Source of the DNA: Melitaea cinxia
Lineage: Eukaryota > Arthropoda > Insecta > Lepidoptera > Nymphalidae
Assembly (NCBI RefSeq): GCF_905220565.1
Contig: NC_059405.1
Coordinates: 13,222,081 to 13,286,080, forward strand
Direction: 5' to 3'
DNA length: 64,000 bases
Shown: positions 35,736-47,034 of the stretch, piece by piece
Layout: every line of letters begins with the position of its first letter
Position numbering within the stretch: position 1 is the first letter of the stretch
Notes under the pieces: model-generated
Told to the model about the DNA's origin: nothing
Seen by the model: only the letters and a program-made list of their open reading frames with translations
Databases searched by the model: none
Made by a program: the position numbers and the translations under genes

Positions 35736-37015
35736 CCAGGGCGGGGTGAAAAGTTTCCGGCCTGACCTAGAGATCGCGCTAGCAGGTCTAATTTTTGGTT
35801 TGTATTCTATAGTACTATATCTCACTAGCATTTATGTAAATTTTCGGGTCGATGGCTCTGATAGTATACATTTGAGAGGCGCTTGAACAAGACACCTCGA
35901 TTGCTTACGTGAAAATGGTAAAATCAGAGAAGCGGAAGGTCATCAAATACTTCTATTTAAAAGGCCTAACACCATTTCAAATTAAAGAAGCGCTGGATTC
36001 CACACTGAAAGGCTCTTCACCGTCATATTCAATAGTGAAACAGTAGGTTTCTGAATTTAAGAAAGGTCAAACGAGTACTTCTGACGAACCACATTCAAGA
36101 CGCCCCTTTGAGGTCACGATTCTCGAAATTATTGAAAAAATTCATAAAATGGTAATGGAGAACCGCATATTAAAGTAAGTGAGATAGCTGATGATACTAG
36201 GATATCAATTGAACGTGTATGCAATATTTTACATGAACATTTGAGCATGGGGAAGCTCTGTGTTAGGTGGCTGCCGCGTTGGCTAGCGGTCGATCAAAAG
36301 TTGACCCGAAAAACTGTTTCAATCAAAAATTTGGCGCTGTACAAGCGCAACCCCAGCAAATTTTTACGTCAATTTATAACTTGGATTCACCACTACACTT
36401 CTGAAAATAAACAACAGTCAAAACGATGGATTGGACCAGGTAAACCAACCTGAAAGAAGGCAAAGACAGTTTCATCAGCGAATAAGGTTATGGCAACTAT
36501 TTTTTGGGATACAAAAGGAATTTCCTTCATTGATTATCTAGAGGAGGGAAAAACTATCAATGGTCAATACTACGCACATTTATTGCAACGTTTAAAGGAC
36601 GCAGTGAAAAATAAACGACCAAACTTGGCGAAAAAAAATCTTGTTTCACCATGACAACGCACCTGCCCATTCGTCAGTCTTTGCGATGGCTAAAATCAAC
36701 GAATTGAAGCTCGCATTGTTCTCCCAACCACCATATTCGCCAGATTTAGCCCCCAGCGACTAGTATCTGTTTCCTAACCTTATAAAGTGGCTTGGAGGTA
36801 AAAAATTTGAGAGCAACGAGGAAGTCATCGGTGCTGCATATGAGTATTTTGAGGGACTTGATAAATCAGACTTTAAAAGTGGTATCACTGCATTAGAGCA
36901 CTGTTATGAAAAATTTATTAATCTTGATAGAGATTATTTTAAAATATAAAGCGAAAAAAAAACCGAAAAAAGTTGTTTTTATTTATCAGGCCGGAAACTT
37001 TTCACCCCGCCCTCG
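35736..37015 (+). mobile_element. Complete mariner transposon (inactive)
   Basis: Inverted repeats of 30 bp with one mismatch lie at 35736-35765 and 36986-37015 (core GGCGGGGTGAAAAGTTTCCG). TA duplicates flank it at 35734-35735 and 37016-37017. The length, 1280 bp, is standard for mariner. It contains one transposase pseudogene on the plus strand and sits within a minus-strand open frame. Confidence 0.96.
35915..36949 (+). pseudogene. Degenerate mariner transposase (D,D34D type)
   Basis: The frame starts MVKSEKRKVIKYFYLKGLTP with an N-terminal helix-turn-helix-like region. It then meets a TAG (36044), a frameshift near 36170, a TGA (36451), a frameshift near 36635 and a TAG (36761), and ends at 36949. 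The catalytic domain is recognisable: FWDTKGISFIDYLEEG, then HHDNAPAHSS and YSPDLAPSD, with 34 residues between the second and third Asp. The expected first catalytic segment (MDETW) reads only ITWIHHYTSE; about four codons with the first Asp are missing near 36380. It encodes no functional enzyme. Confidence 0.93.
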
Positions 37016-37199
37016 TATTATCTGTATCCCTACTTTCACTGCCATTCAACTTATCGCTATTACAAAACACGTCCATAACATTTAAAAAGGCTTTAACGGA
37101 GTTCAAAAACATCAACATTTCATCACGAAAGAATAACGAAAGTGTTCCGAACACATCGGGATTTAATTGTGAGTGATGGCTCTTTGGAGTTTTTAACAC

Positions 37200-38357
37200 A
37201 AAGGAATATTAGAGTTACAGATAAATGATTTGTCTTTGGGTATAACGGTCAGTTTTTTCTTTGTGCCTCAATATGCTCTTTAGCTTCATGGTTCAGGATA
37301 TTCTTTTCAACTAAAGCATATACATGTTGTTGAATTCTATGACATGTATATTACTTGTACATGTTGTTGAAAAGATGTATTAGAGTACACTTTGGTATAT
37401 GTGTAATGTACATAACTTTGTATTTATCGATTTAATAGACATATTTAGTTAAACAATATCATAAACTTAGGACGTATTTAACACTGTATTTCCCCGGAGC
37501 TTTAAAAATCCAAACGTCGGTTGTGACATGGAACCCTTAGTTTTTTAAAATATTTCGTACGTCAATCAGTAAAGAACTTGATACAAAATAAAATAATACA
37601 AGTGAATATATATTTTTCGTTATTGGTAAAGACTCTCATACTCGTGATTGATCTACTTATAATTTGTTACTTTAAGAGTTTTATTACAGTGTAAAACCGA
37701 GAGGGCCCCGAGCAAATTTTGATTCAAGGCCCATTATGGTTTATCTCCATCTTACATATTGTAGGTCATTAATATTGCGTACCTTCACCTTACTTACACG
37801 CACTAGTGTATTTCACGCTAAATACAGCGTGTTCGAAATAAGAAGCGTGCCAAGTGCTGACCGAATGGCACACTTTGGCGTTACACTACATGAAACCTAA
37901 CCTTTGTACGAAACTTTTGATAATATTATATAGTAGGATAGTAATTTAATTCTTATCAATGATCATAAGTTATTTTGAGTACCACTTCCTAAGTATTTCG
38001 GTTTCATAGATTAATAAATATACTTTTATTGTTGAGTTTTCTTCTTTAATATTAATGGCTATTGTTCTGCTCCTATTGCTTAGACCTTAGAATTATATCA
38101 CAGTCCACATAGTTGTCCAACGAAATCATCTAGACCTAGAGAGTTCTAGACAGGGCAATCGTGCGGGGTGTGGAGGGCTGAGACACAGATAAACAAGACC
38201 GATTTCAGTCTCGAAATTGGAATTAGAATATTTATAAATTATTTTTCAGAGATATATTCGTATCCTCTTATCTCACGACATTGAACTTTTATTTTTGTAT
38301 ATTAATTATTATTATTGTATAGATAATCAATTAAGGTAAAAAAAAATCAAAGTTCAG
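37200..38357. other. Mostly unassigned stretch
   Basis: It contains a short direct repeat TACATGTTGTTGAA (37321-37334 and 37357-37370). A minus-strand frame with a GTAAGT donor near 37794 (preceded by SYFEHAVFSVKYTSA) is CpG-bearing but otherwise unsupported. The words GAGGGCCCCGAGCAA and TTCAAGGCCCAT near 37700 hint at an eroded DNA-transposon end. Confidence 0.35.
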
Positions 38358-38660
38358 ATGTCAAGTGTCCACCTTTATATGTCAAACAATATATTAAAAC
38401 AATTTAGTGACGAACATAGATTAAAGAATACTTCCGTCTTTGATATGCATGTTTATAATAATTGTTATAAATTGGTTTTATGTCTTTTAGGCCTATATGT
38501 ACTTTGTATGTTTTGCCAACAGGGAATATTGTCGTTAAAATATACATCAAATTTATGGGATAAATTAGAAATATTGATTCTGAGTGAAAAAAATCCAGAA
38601 TTTAACTATCAGAAGACAATTATGAAAAGAAGTTGCGGATGGAAACAAACTCAAAAATAG
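38358..38660 (+). CDS. Unrecognised 100-codon open frame with a possible membrane segment
   Basis: A single frame runs from ATG 38358 to TAG 38660. A hydrophobic stretch near residues 38-54 (YKLVLCLLGLYVLCMFC) could span a membrane, and the C-terminus is lysine-rich. AATAAA occurs about 100 bases downstream (near 38760). Codon use is AT-rich and about this many codons can be open by chance in 64 kb of such DNA. The frame also contains a possible acceptor (TTTATGTCTTTTAG). No family was recognised. Confidence 0.22.
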   Translation: MSSVHLYMSNNILKQFSDEHRLKNTSVFDMHVYNNCYKLVLCLLGLYVLCMFCQQGILSLKYTSNLWDKLEILILSEKNPEFNYQKTIMKRSCGWKQTQK

Positions 38661-39379
38661 TCCATTTTAAAGTGGAAAAAACCATTTATTAATTCAGAAA
38701 TATTTTAATATTTTTATTTTATAACTGTATTTAAAATTTGTTTGACAAAATGTGACCAGAATAAATAAAAAAAGAAAGATTTACGTGTTTGAAAGAAAAC
38801 CAGAGCTAGAGAGTAACAAAAGAAACAAATTGTCTGTCAATTGTTTACTTTGACACTTGTGACAGTACACCGTTGTGAGTGACAATATCAGTTTAGAATT
38901 ACAGATTATACAACGTTCACATACTTTCTAAAACTTTGGCGAGTGCGAAATTTACATTTACTTGACAGGTAGCTTCTATCTTTTTAAATACATTAATTTA
39001 TTTTGTAAATAAATTAATGCATTTCCAAATGGATAAAATACATTTGTAGAGCATACAAACAAAGATTATGTCACATTACGTAAAAAAACTAAATTATTTG
39101 TTACGTTTGGAAAAATTACGTTTGAAAAATAAAAAAAGAAGCTTTTTTGCATCAAGAGGCCATAACATTATTTTTTTACAGAAAAATTTCCCAACCAACA
39201 CTACTACCATCGACCCGAAAAAACTCTAAACAGTACTAAAATAAAATCAAATTTTATCAAATTCGTTTCATCCGTTTACGAGATTCTTTAAAAGTAGGGG
39301 CTTCAAGAAATTGTTATTTTAGAATCATTTCTCTGTTTTCTGCTTGTTTGTTTGCTGTATTTCATGCAAGATATTACTA
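38661..39379. other. Unassigned AT-rich stretch
   Basis: No gene or known repeat was seen. Confidence 0.5.
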
Positions 39380-39600
39380 AGTTTGTACTAAAACACAGTT
39401 TATATATTATTTTCAAAAGAGTAACTGCGGAGTTTCTTGCCGATTCTTCTCTGCAGAATCTACATTCCGAATTGGTGGTAGCTTTACTTTTATAAAAATA
39501 ATAAATAATCATTGTTAAAATTTTAATTTGTAAAATGACGATTCGGAAGTGCTCATGGGGCTTATTGAATAAAGTTATTTTTGATTTAATTTGATTTCTT
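39380..39600 (+). mobile_element. LINE 3'-end fragment with ATTTGATTT tail
   Basis: The words 'gtaactgcggagtttcttgc', 'cgattcttctctgcagaatc', 'attccgaattggtggtagct', 'gacgattcggaagtgctcat' and 'attgaataaagttattttt' occur in order, followed by a GATTT-type tail. This is a widespread lepidopteran non-LTR retrotransposon 3' end. A shorter fragment lies at 8497-8570. No coding part is retained. Confidence 0.7.
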
Positions 39601-40127
39601 CAAAATCCATTTTTTGTAATCTTATCAAGTTACGTAGAATAAGAATACGTAAATTAAAATGCAAATCACTATTCACTCTTGATAAATAAGGAATAAATTT
39701 TCAACATTGCTGAATGCTACTTTGAGTCATTTACGTTTCTTATTATTAAAAAAAAGTATACAAAAATATATACGAAAGCTTTATGGCTACTAATGCGACG
39801 CCCTCATTCTATGGTTAATTTTAAACCTTGCATCCGGATCTGTCGTAAGTTAAAATTCTGTAAGAGTTACACAACTTTACTATTTTATATTTAGGTAGCT
39901 AACGACCAGACCTGCTTTATTGTATGAACATAACGAATTGGCTGCATATGTTTTAGGTTATTTACTTCCTTTATTTTACACTTTGCTGCAAACGTTAGAA
40001 AAGTATGACATTTTATGCAATTTACAATAATATGACAATATACATTGCATGTCTTATCACTAAGAGCAATTACTTAAAGACGACTATGCGTAGATAAATT
40101 ATTTCTAAACTATTATTTTAATAACTA

Positions 40128-40541
40128 ACTAGCGACCCGCCCTGGGTTCGCACGGGTGCAATGTTGATACTAAATATCTTTATATATAAAAAGACAAGTC
40201 CTGACTCCACTCATCAACGCCCTGCCCAAACCTTTGGACGTGAAAAACTGAAATTTTGCACAGTTTCCTGTTATAATGTATACAAGGAATAAGAAATGAT
40301 TTCCGAAAATAAACCCCTAACGGGGTGAATTGAGGTAAATAAACCTAATAATCGACATGGGTGTCGTTATTTATGTTGTTTGGAACGCTGATTGCGTAAA
40401 TGGCAGTTATTTCAAAGTCTAAAATGGCGGACATGACATAAAATTAATTTCAGCATAGACTGAAAAAATAAATAGTCTTAATCCTTAGGTACTTCCTTAG
40501 GAAGGTTTCCTACGCGAGCGAAGCCGCGGGCAAAAGCTAGT
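40128..40541. repeat. ACTAGC-ended dispersed repeat
   Basis: The left end ACTAGCGACCCGCCCTGGGT is partly mirrored by the right end, which on the opposite strand reads ACTAGCTTTTGCCCGCGGCT. Both carry CCCGC and TTCGC at similar distances. The interior is non-coding. It is a familiar lepidopteran repeat, possibly a non-autonomous element. Another right-end remnant lies at 34190-34332. Confidence 0.6.
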
Positions 40542-40599
40542 AAAATATAAAATAAATATTTGCAATGTACGCGAAAAAAATTTGTTTATTTACGACATC

Positions 40600-40770
40600 A
40601 AATTAGAAACCTCTAAAACTATCAGTGTTCCTCTACTATATTATGCATGTGCTATCCATATAAACCTTTCTCTAGAATCACTCTAGTTACTAAAGAAAAC
40701 CGCATCAAAATCCGTTGCGTAGTTTTAAAGATAATCATTAGTTTGTGTATTTATAGTCAGATTAATTAAA
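40600..40770. repeat. Related repeat remnant
   Basis: The phrases 'tctctagaatcactctagtt' and 'accgcatcaaaatccgttgc' are of the type that follows CTAGC-ended repeats in Lepidoptera. No copy elsewhere in the window confirms its borders. Confidence 0.4.
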
Positions 40771-40949
40771 ACAATATTGTGTGTTGTATCAGGATTTTTT
40801 TTAATTTTTATTATTTAATTTTAAATTGGATTGCTCTTTTCTTCTTTTTTTTGTTTTTTATTTTTTTCTCTTTATAATTTAGTTTTTTTATGCATTTTTT
40901 TATTAACTATTCATCTTCTTTTATTTCATTATTATTAATTTTTTTTTTG

Positions 40950-41030
40950 TAGTAATATTTTACTCATTAAGTCTGCAATGTTTGTGATGTCCTAAATAAA
41001 TATATTTTTCGTTCTTTCTTTCTTTCTTAG
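40950..41030 (+). mobile_element. LINE 3'-tail fragment with TTTC repeats
   Basis: The phrase 'ttgtgatgtcctaaataaat' followed by TTCTTTC repeats (41008-41030) is a typical retrotransposon 3' end with a simple tail. Nothing upstream can be assigned. Confidence 0.4.
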
Positions 41031-41049
41031 AACTGAGACACACATTTTA

Positions 41050-41215
41050 GACCGACTTCAAAAACAGGAGGTTCTCAATGCGACTGTGTTTTTAATTTTG
41101 TAATCCTTTTTTCATTCGAAAGCTGGTGTTTAATTGTCCTATACCATGGTGTCGCATACCATTTCAGTTTGAGCACGATCGGATGACAATTTTTTAAGGT
41201 ATCCCTAATAATGTT
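41050..41215 (+). repeat. AACCGACTTC-bounded repeat, divergent partial copy
   Basis: It starts 'agaccgacttcaaaaacagg' and 'aggttctcaatgcgactgtg', related to the starts at 42962 and 45265. The interior ('ataccatggtgtcgcatacc', 'gagcacgatcggatgacaat') differs, suggesting another subfamily. Confidence 0.6.
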
Positions 41216-41880
41216 TTTAAATAGACACGAAAATTAAGGCTCTACGTAGTAAAAGTTTCAAAGTGTACTTAACAGTGATTTTGTTTTAATCTTTTTTTTT
41301 TTTTGACTTCTCGATTAACGCAATAAAACTTATTCCATTATCTTTATGGATCAAGATCATAAACGATTAAATAATTAATTACTTAATGAACTCAATAACG
41401 ATTACTTTTTAACTCAAAGATAATTTTAAATAATAAAGTTTATCTCTTTAATTGGTTTTAAAATTAACATTTTTTATATCATGTGTGAGTCGATATATTT
41501 CGATATATATCTATTTATATAGTTATAAATTTCTTACAAATTACGACGTATACAATTTTTTTTGACAAGTGTAACACTATGTGGCAAAGTATTAGTTCTT
41601 AATAGAGTAATTATTTATTATTTATGAACAAGATCTGAAAAGTATGTGTTTTTTGTATCGTATTGCCCGTCTTTATCTTGTCTCTAGTGTCTTCAAATTA
41701 CCCATATTATATTACACCACAATCGGCCCAACGGTTTGACCGTGAAAGCATAACAGGTAGGCAGAAGTACTTTCGCAATTATAATACTAAGATAATGTTA
41801 TGTTAAGCGAACATAAATAATTACATTAAACTACACACATGATAAACCAGAGTCACACATATAACACAATACCTAAAGCA
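41216..41880. other. Unassigned stretch, with a probable repeat end near 41700
   Basis: The phrase 'caatcggcccaacggtttga' followed by 'cgtgaaagcataacagg' (41720-41760) resembles the end of a common non-autonomous repeat. The rest is unassigned. Confidence 0.35.
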
Positions 41881-41894
41881 TAACAAATATCTGT

Positions 41895-41985
41895 GGGTAT
41901 AGTTTACACAAACATTTGTCATATGCAGGATTCAAATCGATCGCTAACGCATCACCCAGTTATAGTAACCGCTCGCTGCGCCGAT
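41895..41985 (-). mobile_element. Degenerate tRNA-derived SINE family 1 head
   Basis: On the minus strand GGCGCAGCGAGCGGTTACTA leads to an eroded B-box, then CCTGCATATGACAAATGTTT. This parallels the first 100 bases of the SINE at 12484. The body and tail are lost. Confidence 0.55.
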
Positions 41986-42359
41986 TTTCATTAATTATAA
42001 ATACGTCTCGCTTTTGTTCGATTTGTTTACAAAATATTTGCAGATCTATGTGTAATGTTCTTGGTATTTAGATAATCAAAGTTTAATCATTACTATTAAT
42101 TTATATTCAAGAACGTAAAAGGAAACGTCCATCTGTCCGTCTTTATGAACGTGCGATGCAATTTGCCGTACGATTAAGCGAGATGAATAAGAATAATTAA
42201 AAACCTGCATTAATGTGATGACTGTTGTATAGTATTTCTATTTTAAACACGTAAATCTTTGTAAACACGCATTCCTATAATTTTTAAAAGAGTTCTACAC
42301 CCAAAGTGTGACTAAAATATTACAAAGAGTGGTCACCAGGATTTTGAAACTGTGAGTTA

Positions 42360-42612
42360 GAATAATGTATACACTATAGAAGTTTATATCTGCCCTGGCT
42401 GCCTATGGCTGCCCGGACAGACTTCATTCTGTCAAAAGTTAATAGATTTTTATTTAGATAGATTTTTTTTCATTTTTTTTTATTTTTTTTTTTTTATTTT
42501 TTTTTGTATTAAAACTTTCTTGGACCTTAAAGAACATTAAAAAAAAATGCCGATTTGGTCGAGCCATTCTCGAGTTATGCGCTTAGTAACATTCATTTTT
42601 ATTTATATAGAT
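42360..42612. repeat. Dispersed repeat with T-rich core
   Basis: The words 'ctgccctggctgcctatggc', a T-rich block (42460-42507) and 'ccgatttggtcgagccattc' with 'gagttatgcgcttagtaac' form a non-coding repeat of a kind common in butterflies. No second copy in the window confirms its limits. Confidence 0.4.
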
Positions 42613-42961
42613 TATCATCATACCATATGCAGAATAAATGTTAAAGAATTGTAATGTTAAAATTTCTATGGTTTTACGGAACTCTATAACTTCATTGTCA
42701 AATAAGGTACCGACTTATGCAATCTAGATTATGAGTATGCGTTCTTTCCGCGTTTTCGTAATTTTTCCAGTAACTTCGCCTTTACTCGCTAATAACGCTG
42801 ATCTTCCACTGTTGGATAAAGATGGTCGTTACGCGTTGACATCTTTATAACAACTCGTGACGTTAAACGTCCTTTCACTTTGTATGCAAACGATAACGAC
42901 GTTTCAGGTAGATTTTCGTTGTAAATTAGATAAAAAGGCATTCTGATTTTGATTTATTTTT

Positions 42962-43708
42962 AACCGACTTCCAAAAAAGGAGGAGGTTCTCAATTCGACT
43001 GTATTTTTTTTTATGTATGTGACATCAGAACTTTTGACCGGGTAGACCGATTTCGACAAATTTTATTTTAATCGAAAGGTGGTGTGTGTCAATTGGTCCC
43101 ATTTAAATTTATTTGAGATCTAATAACTACTTTTCGAGTTATATCTAATAATGCGTTTTTACTTGACGCATTTTTCGTCGACCTACGTTGTATTATACCG
43201 CATAACTTTCTATTTGATGCACCGATTTTGATAATTCTTTTTTTGTTGGAAAGGGGATATCCCTAGTTTGGTACCATGATAAGGAAACCAGGATCTGATG
43301 ATAGGATTCCAGAGAAATCGAGGGAAACTCTCGAAAATCCGCAATAAATTTCTACTGGATGTACCGATTTTGATAATTCTTTTTTTGTTGGAAAGGGGAT
43401 ATCCCTAGTTTGGTAACATGATAAGGAAACCAGGATTTGATGATGGGATCTCAGAGAAATCGAGGGAAACACTCGAAAATCCGCAATAACTTTTTACTGG
43501 GTGTACCGATTTTGATAATTTTTAATTTAATCGAAAGCTGATGTTTATCATGTGGTCACATATAAATTTTATCGAGATCTGATAACTACTTTTTGAGTAA
43601 TCTTTGATAACGCGTAGTTGCTTGACTATTTTTTCGTCGATCTACGTTGTATTACTTGTCGATGTAATTGAAGTCGGTTTTTTTTCGTTTGCGAGCAAAC
43701 ACAATTAT
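42962..43708 (+). repeat. AACCGACTTC-bounded modular repeat, copy with an extra module
   Basis: It has the same ends as the 1954 copy (AACCGACTTCC to GAAGTCGGTT, then TTTGCGAGCAAAC). The phrase 'accgatttt' recurs at 43046, 43221, 43363 and 43505. The last three are exactly 142 bp apart, so this copy has one more 142-bp module than the copy at 45265. No protein is encoded. Confidence 0.9.
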
Positions 43709-43857
43709 ATATGTGTTTTAATAAAATGTGTTTAGGTAATCAAGTAGTTAATTTGTAACGCAGTCATTTATCTGATATGCAGTGAGTTATTAGTCGGGTG
43801 AATTTTAAATAGAGGTGCAATAAAAAATTCCCCTATAATAAATACCGTAGTTTTTTT

Positions 43858-44012
43858 TATAACTAGATTGAGAAACAAGCGTACGGTTCACCTGATGGTA
43901 AGCGATTACCGTAACTTATAGACGCCTGCAACACCAGAAGCATCGCAAACGCATTGCCAACCCTATCCCCGATCCACCCAGGTCCTTACTCACCAACAGG
44001 AACACAATAACC
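43858..44012 (+). repeat. GTACGGCTCACCTGATG-type repeat, 5' half
   Basis: CAAGCGTACGGTTCACCTGA, GGTAAGCGATTACCGTAACT and CACCAGAAGCATCGCAAACG follow the family order. Similarity stops after CTCACCAACAGGAACACAAT at 44012. Confidence 0.82.
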
Positions 44013-44624
44013 AACGTAAATAGTAAGAAAAAAACGTTTATATCATATGACGTAAAAAAATGCTATCTTTAGTAGGTAGCTTTTCTTGCTAATTCTACTT
44101 GAGGTATTGTTGTTAATTGGCATTTAGCACAGTCGTTACATCTGATATTCTGTTTATCTAGCGTCTAATCTATCGTCTTTACTGTTAGCTGATGTGAGGG
44201 GCTGCGATAGCATTGTCTATCCGACTCGATAAACTTAAAAGTATTTTTTTATAGTTATCTGTAATACAATAAATTGTATTGGTTTGTTTGATTTTGTGAA
44301 AGCGCGATTCTCAAGTTTTAGTTTATCGATTTATAAAATATTTTTTTAAGTTAATCCACGTGTTTATCGCAGAGAAGAAAAGAGAAAGAGAAGAGATGAT
44401 TGACGGAGCAGATTAAAAATCTAAAATAATAATGATAAAACCCAACGCATTGAAAACACGACGATCTTACATACATATAATATCTTGATATTTATACTAA
44501 TAAGTGATCGACCAGTGGTCGAAAATCGACCATAATTCTAATCTCAATTAGATAATAGACTTTAACAATAAACAAAAGAGTATAAATGCGTGTGTATGTC
44601 AAATACCATGGTAGCGTCTGTAAT

Positions 44625-44775
44625 TTTTTTTTTTTATTAACTTAATGTATTTTTTATGCATAATTAAAAAAAAATAGCATTCTGCACTTCTTCTCTATAC
44701 AAATTATAAGTGAGCGAAATTATACACCTCCCCTTCTGGGCAATTTTCAAGTTTTTGCTTCACGTATTAATTAAT
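44625..44775. repeat. Dispersed repeat 'AGCATTCTGCAC...TTTTTGCTTCACG', copy 1
   Basis: It shares 'tagcattctgcac', 'cttctctat', 'gcgaaat', 'gcaattttc' and 'aagtttttgcttcacgtatt' in order with 63180-63302. It follows an A-rich or T-rich run in both places. It is non-coding and of unknown class. Confidence 0.6.
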
Positions 44776-45264
44776 AATTCCATTAATATATATATAGAGG
44801 AATGAGCAATTCTACGTATTTGGGTACACCCATGATCTATAAACTACTATGTAAGTAGAACGACATCTTTACTATAAATACAATTTCAATGGTAATTGAG
44901 ATTTCCAATATAATTGCATTAACAATTAACGATTGACCAGTTCAAGTCGTGACTGAAAACGCCTCCTTCGATTTCTAAACGTTTAACACGGAATAAAATT
45001 ACAGAGGAACATATTAAGGTTTTATTAGAATTATTGAACTTTAATTGGCTTTTCATTTAACATTTTTTATGATTAAAAAAGATTTAAGCGGTGAAATACA
45101 GATTATTCTGAGGAGAACTATCAAGGTATAGATCAAAAAAAAAAAAAAAAAAGAAAAAAAAAACAGAAATAAAATTCTACAATAAAAACCAGACCAAATA
45201 CGGTATAAGTATTTCAACGCATAACTACAAAACCCACGCATCTATGTCATATGAATATTTTTTT

Positions 45265-45868
45265 AACCGACTTCCAAAAAAGGAGGAGGTTCTCAATTCG
45301 ACTGTATTTTTTTTTTATGTATGTTACATCAGAACTTTTGACCGGGTGGACCGATTTCGACAAATTTTGTTTTAATCGAAAGGTGGTGTGTGCCAATTGG
45401 TCCCATTTAAATTTATTTGAGATCTAACAACTACTTTTCGAGTTATAACTAATAATGCGTTTTTACTTGACGCTATTTTCGTCGACCTACGTTGTATTAT
45501 ACCGCATAACTTTCTACTAGATGTACCGATTTTGATAATTCTTTTTTTGTTGGGAAGAGGATATCCCTAGTTTGGTACCATGATAAGGAAACCAGGATCT
45601 GATGATGGGATCTTAGAGAAATCGAGGGAAACTTTCGAAAATCCGCAATAACTTTTTACTGGGTATACCGATTTTGATAATTTTTGATTTAATCGAAAGC
45701 TGATGTTTATCATGTGGTCACATATAAATTTTATCGAGATCTGATAACTACTTTTTGAGTAATCTTTGATAACGCGTAGTTACTTGATTATTTTTTCGTC
45801 GATCTACGTTGTATTACTCATCGATGTAATTGAAGTCGGTTTTTTTTTCGTTTGCGAGCAAACTCATT
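45265..45868 (+). repeat. AACCGACTTC-bounded modular repeat, copy with two internal modules
   Basis: The ends match the other copies. The phrase 'accgattt' lies at 45350, 45525 and 45667, giving spacings of 175 and 142 bp identical to those in the copy at 42962, apart from that copy's additional 142-bp unit. It lies in the same orientation 1.5 kb from that copy. Confidence 0.9.
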
Positions 45869-46885
45869 ACGTAATTATTATTTTAATTAGAAAAAGCTCT
45901 TACACAATACCTATCATATAAGCAAGATGTTCTATTAAATTCAAAGTTTTTACTAATAAACAAATACATTGCAGAACAAGTTGGTGTAACAATGCAAAAA
46001 ACAAGAAAATTTCTAAGATAGCCGAGGTTTAACATTAATACATCCGCAATTTATTGAACAAAAAGTTCACGACCAGTATCGAGACTAGTCGTGTAGCGTC
46101 CTGAGTACATTCCACTGAGGCCTGAATTGGTCGTTTTCTATAAAATAAAACGCAAATAAGCATAATCTTGAGCCGTTCCGAGGTCAAGCGTGACGTGCCC
46201 CGCATTGTCTTCAAATATAACAGTGTTCCCGCCCTCTCATTCCCTTAACATCAACCGAGTGTCTTCTGTTTAAAATTGGTCTTACAATTGTCCACATCGT
46301 GCAATTTTATGCAACATTGTTATTGGTAAAGGTGCAAAACAACAGAAAAATATACGTTTTAAACTGTCAGCTATTTTTATTTAACTTAAAAGTGGTGACT
46401 ATAAATGTTACAATGAAAACATCCCTGTTCTTATTTGATTTGTAAATAGTACGTTGGCCTGTTATGCTTATTTATTTACGCTTATTATATTTTTTTACAC
46501 CATCAGAAAATAGAGATTTAAACGAACAAAAAGCCCACCAATTTTTTTTAAAAAGCTGAATTTGACGTGAGAATTTTCGTTTAAAAATTAGGGTGCTTTT
46601 GCGATACTGAGGTCAAAATAAGATGAAGAAATAAAAATTTGAAATAAAAAAAAAATCAATGTGTTTGAAAGATTAAAATGTAAGTTTTTTCAACTTTCGA
46701 CAACCAAATTTCGTACAAATTTTTTTTCTTGTAAAAGATAAAAATAAAAAACCATAAACAGTTTTGAATTTTTCATATGAATTTTGAAGATATGTGAAAA
46801 AAGTGTAAATACAAGTTACAAGTCCAAAGTTGTAGGTCTTTTTATTACCCGCAACTTTGCCATATTTTTTTTTACTTATAGTTTA

Positions 46886-46886
<1 letters not shown>
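45869..46886. other. Unassigned stretch
   Basis: It is mostly AT-rich. One minus-strand frame near 46220-46130 (VIFEDNAGHVTLDLGTAQDY) looks protein-like over 30 codons but has an immediately preceding stop and no convincing splice sites. Confidence 0.35.
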
Positions 46887-46889
<3 letters not shown>

Positions 46890-46948
<59 letters not shown>

Positions 46949-46949
46949 C

Positions 46950-46980
<31 letters not shown>

Positions 46981-46982
46981 TA
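46890..46982. repeat. TA microsatellite
   Basis: About 90 bp are nearly pure TA with a few interspersed TG/CA units. Open frames of YIYIYI type on both strands are products of it. Confidence 0.97.
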
Positions 46983-47034
46983 CCAACTTATAGTTTAGCC
47001 AGAAATCGAGATAAACCGTTTCCCTCTCCCTACC

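Larger units (their letters stand above)
35633..37199 (-). pseudogene. Minus-strand open frame split by a mariner
   Basis: To the right of the mariner, the minus strand is open from 37199, with SLFFRDEMLMFLNSVKAFLN then VMDVFCNSDKLNGSESRDTD. To the left it resumes as RRDVRLLNESIERSYRFND and runs to TGA at 35633. Deleting the mariner and one TA duplicate joins both in one frame (…DTDN|RRDV…). Composition is coding-like up to about 35690 and AT-rich after that. Upstream (37310-37250, minus) another stretch, EKNILNHEAKEHIEAQRK, looks coding but in a shifted frame. It may be a host exon that became a pseudogene or an older transposon ORF. No family was recognised. Confidence 0.35.

Noticed and set aside
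46130..46225. Protein-like minus-strand stretch (VIFEDNAGHVTLDLG)
   Set aside because: It is preceded at once by a stop, with no good acceptor or donor.
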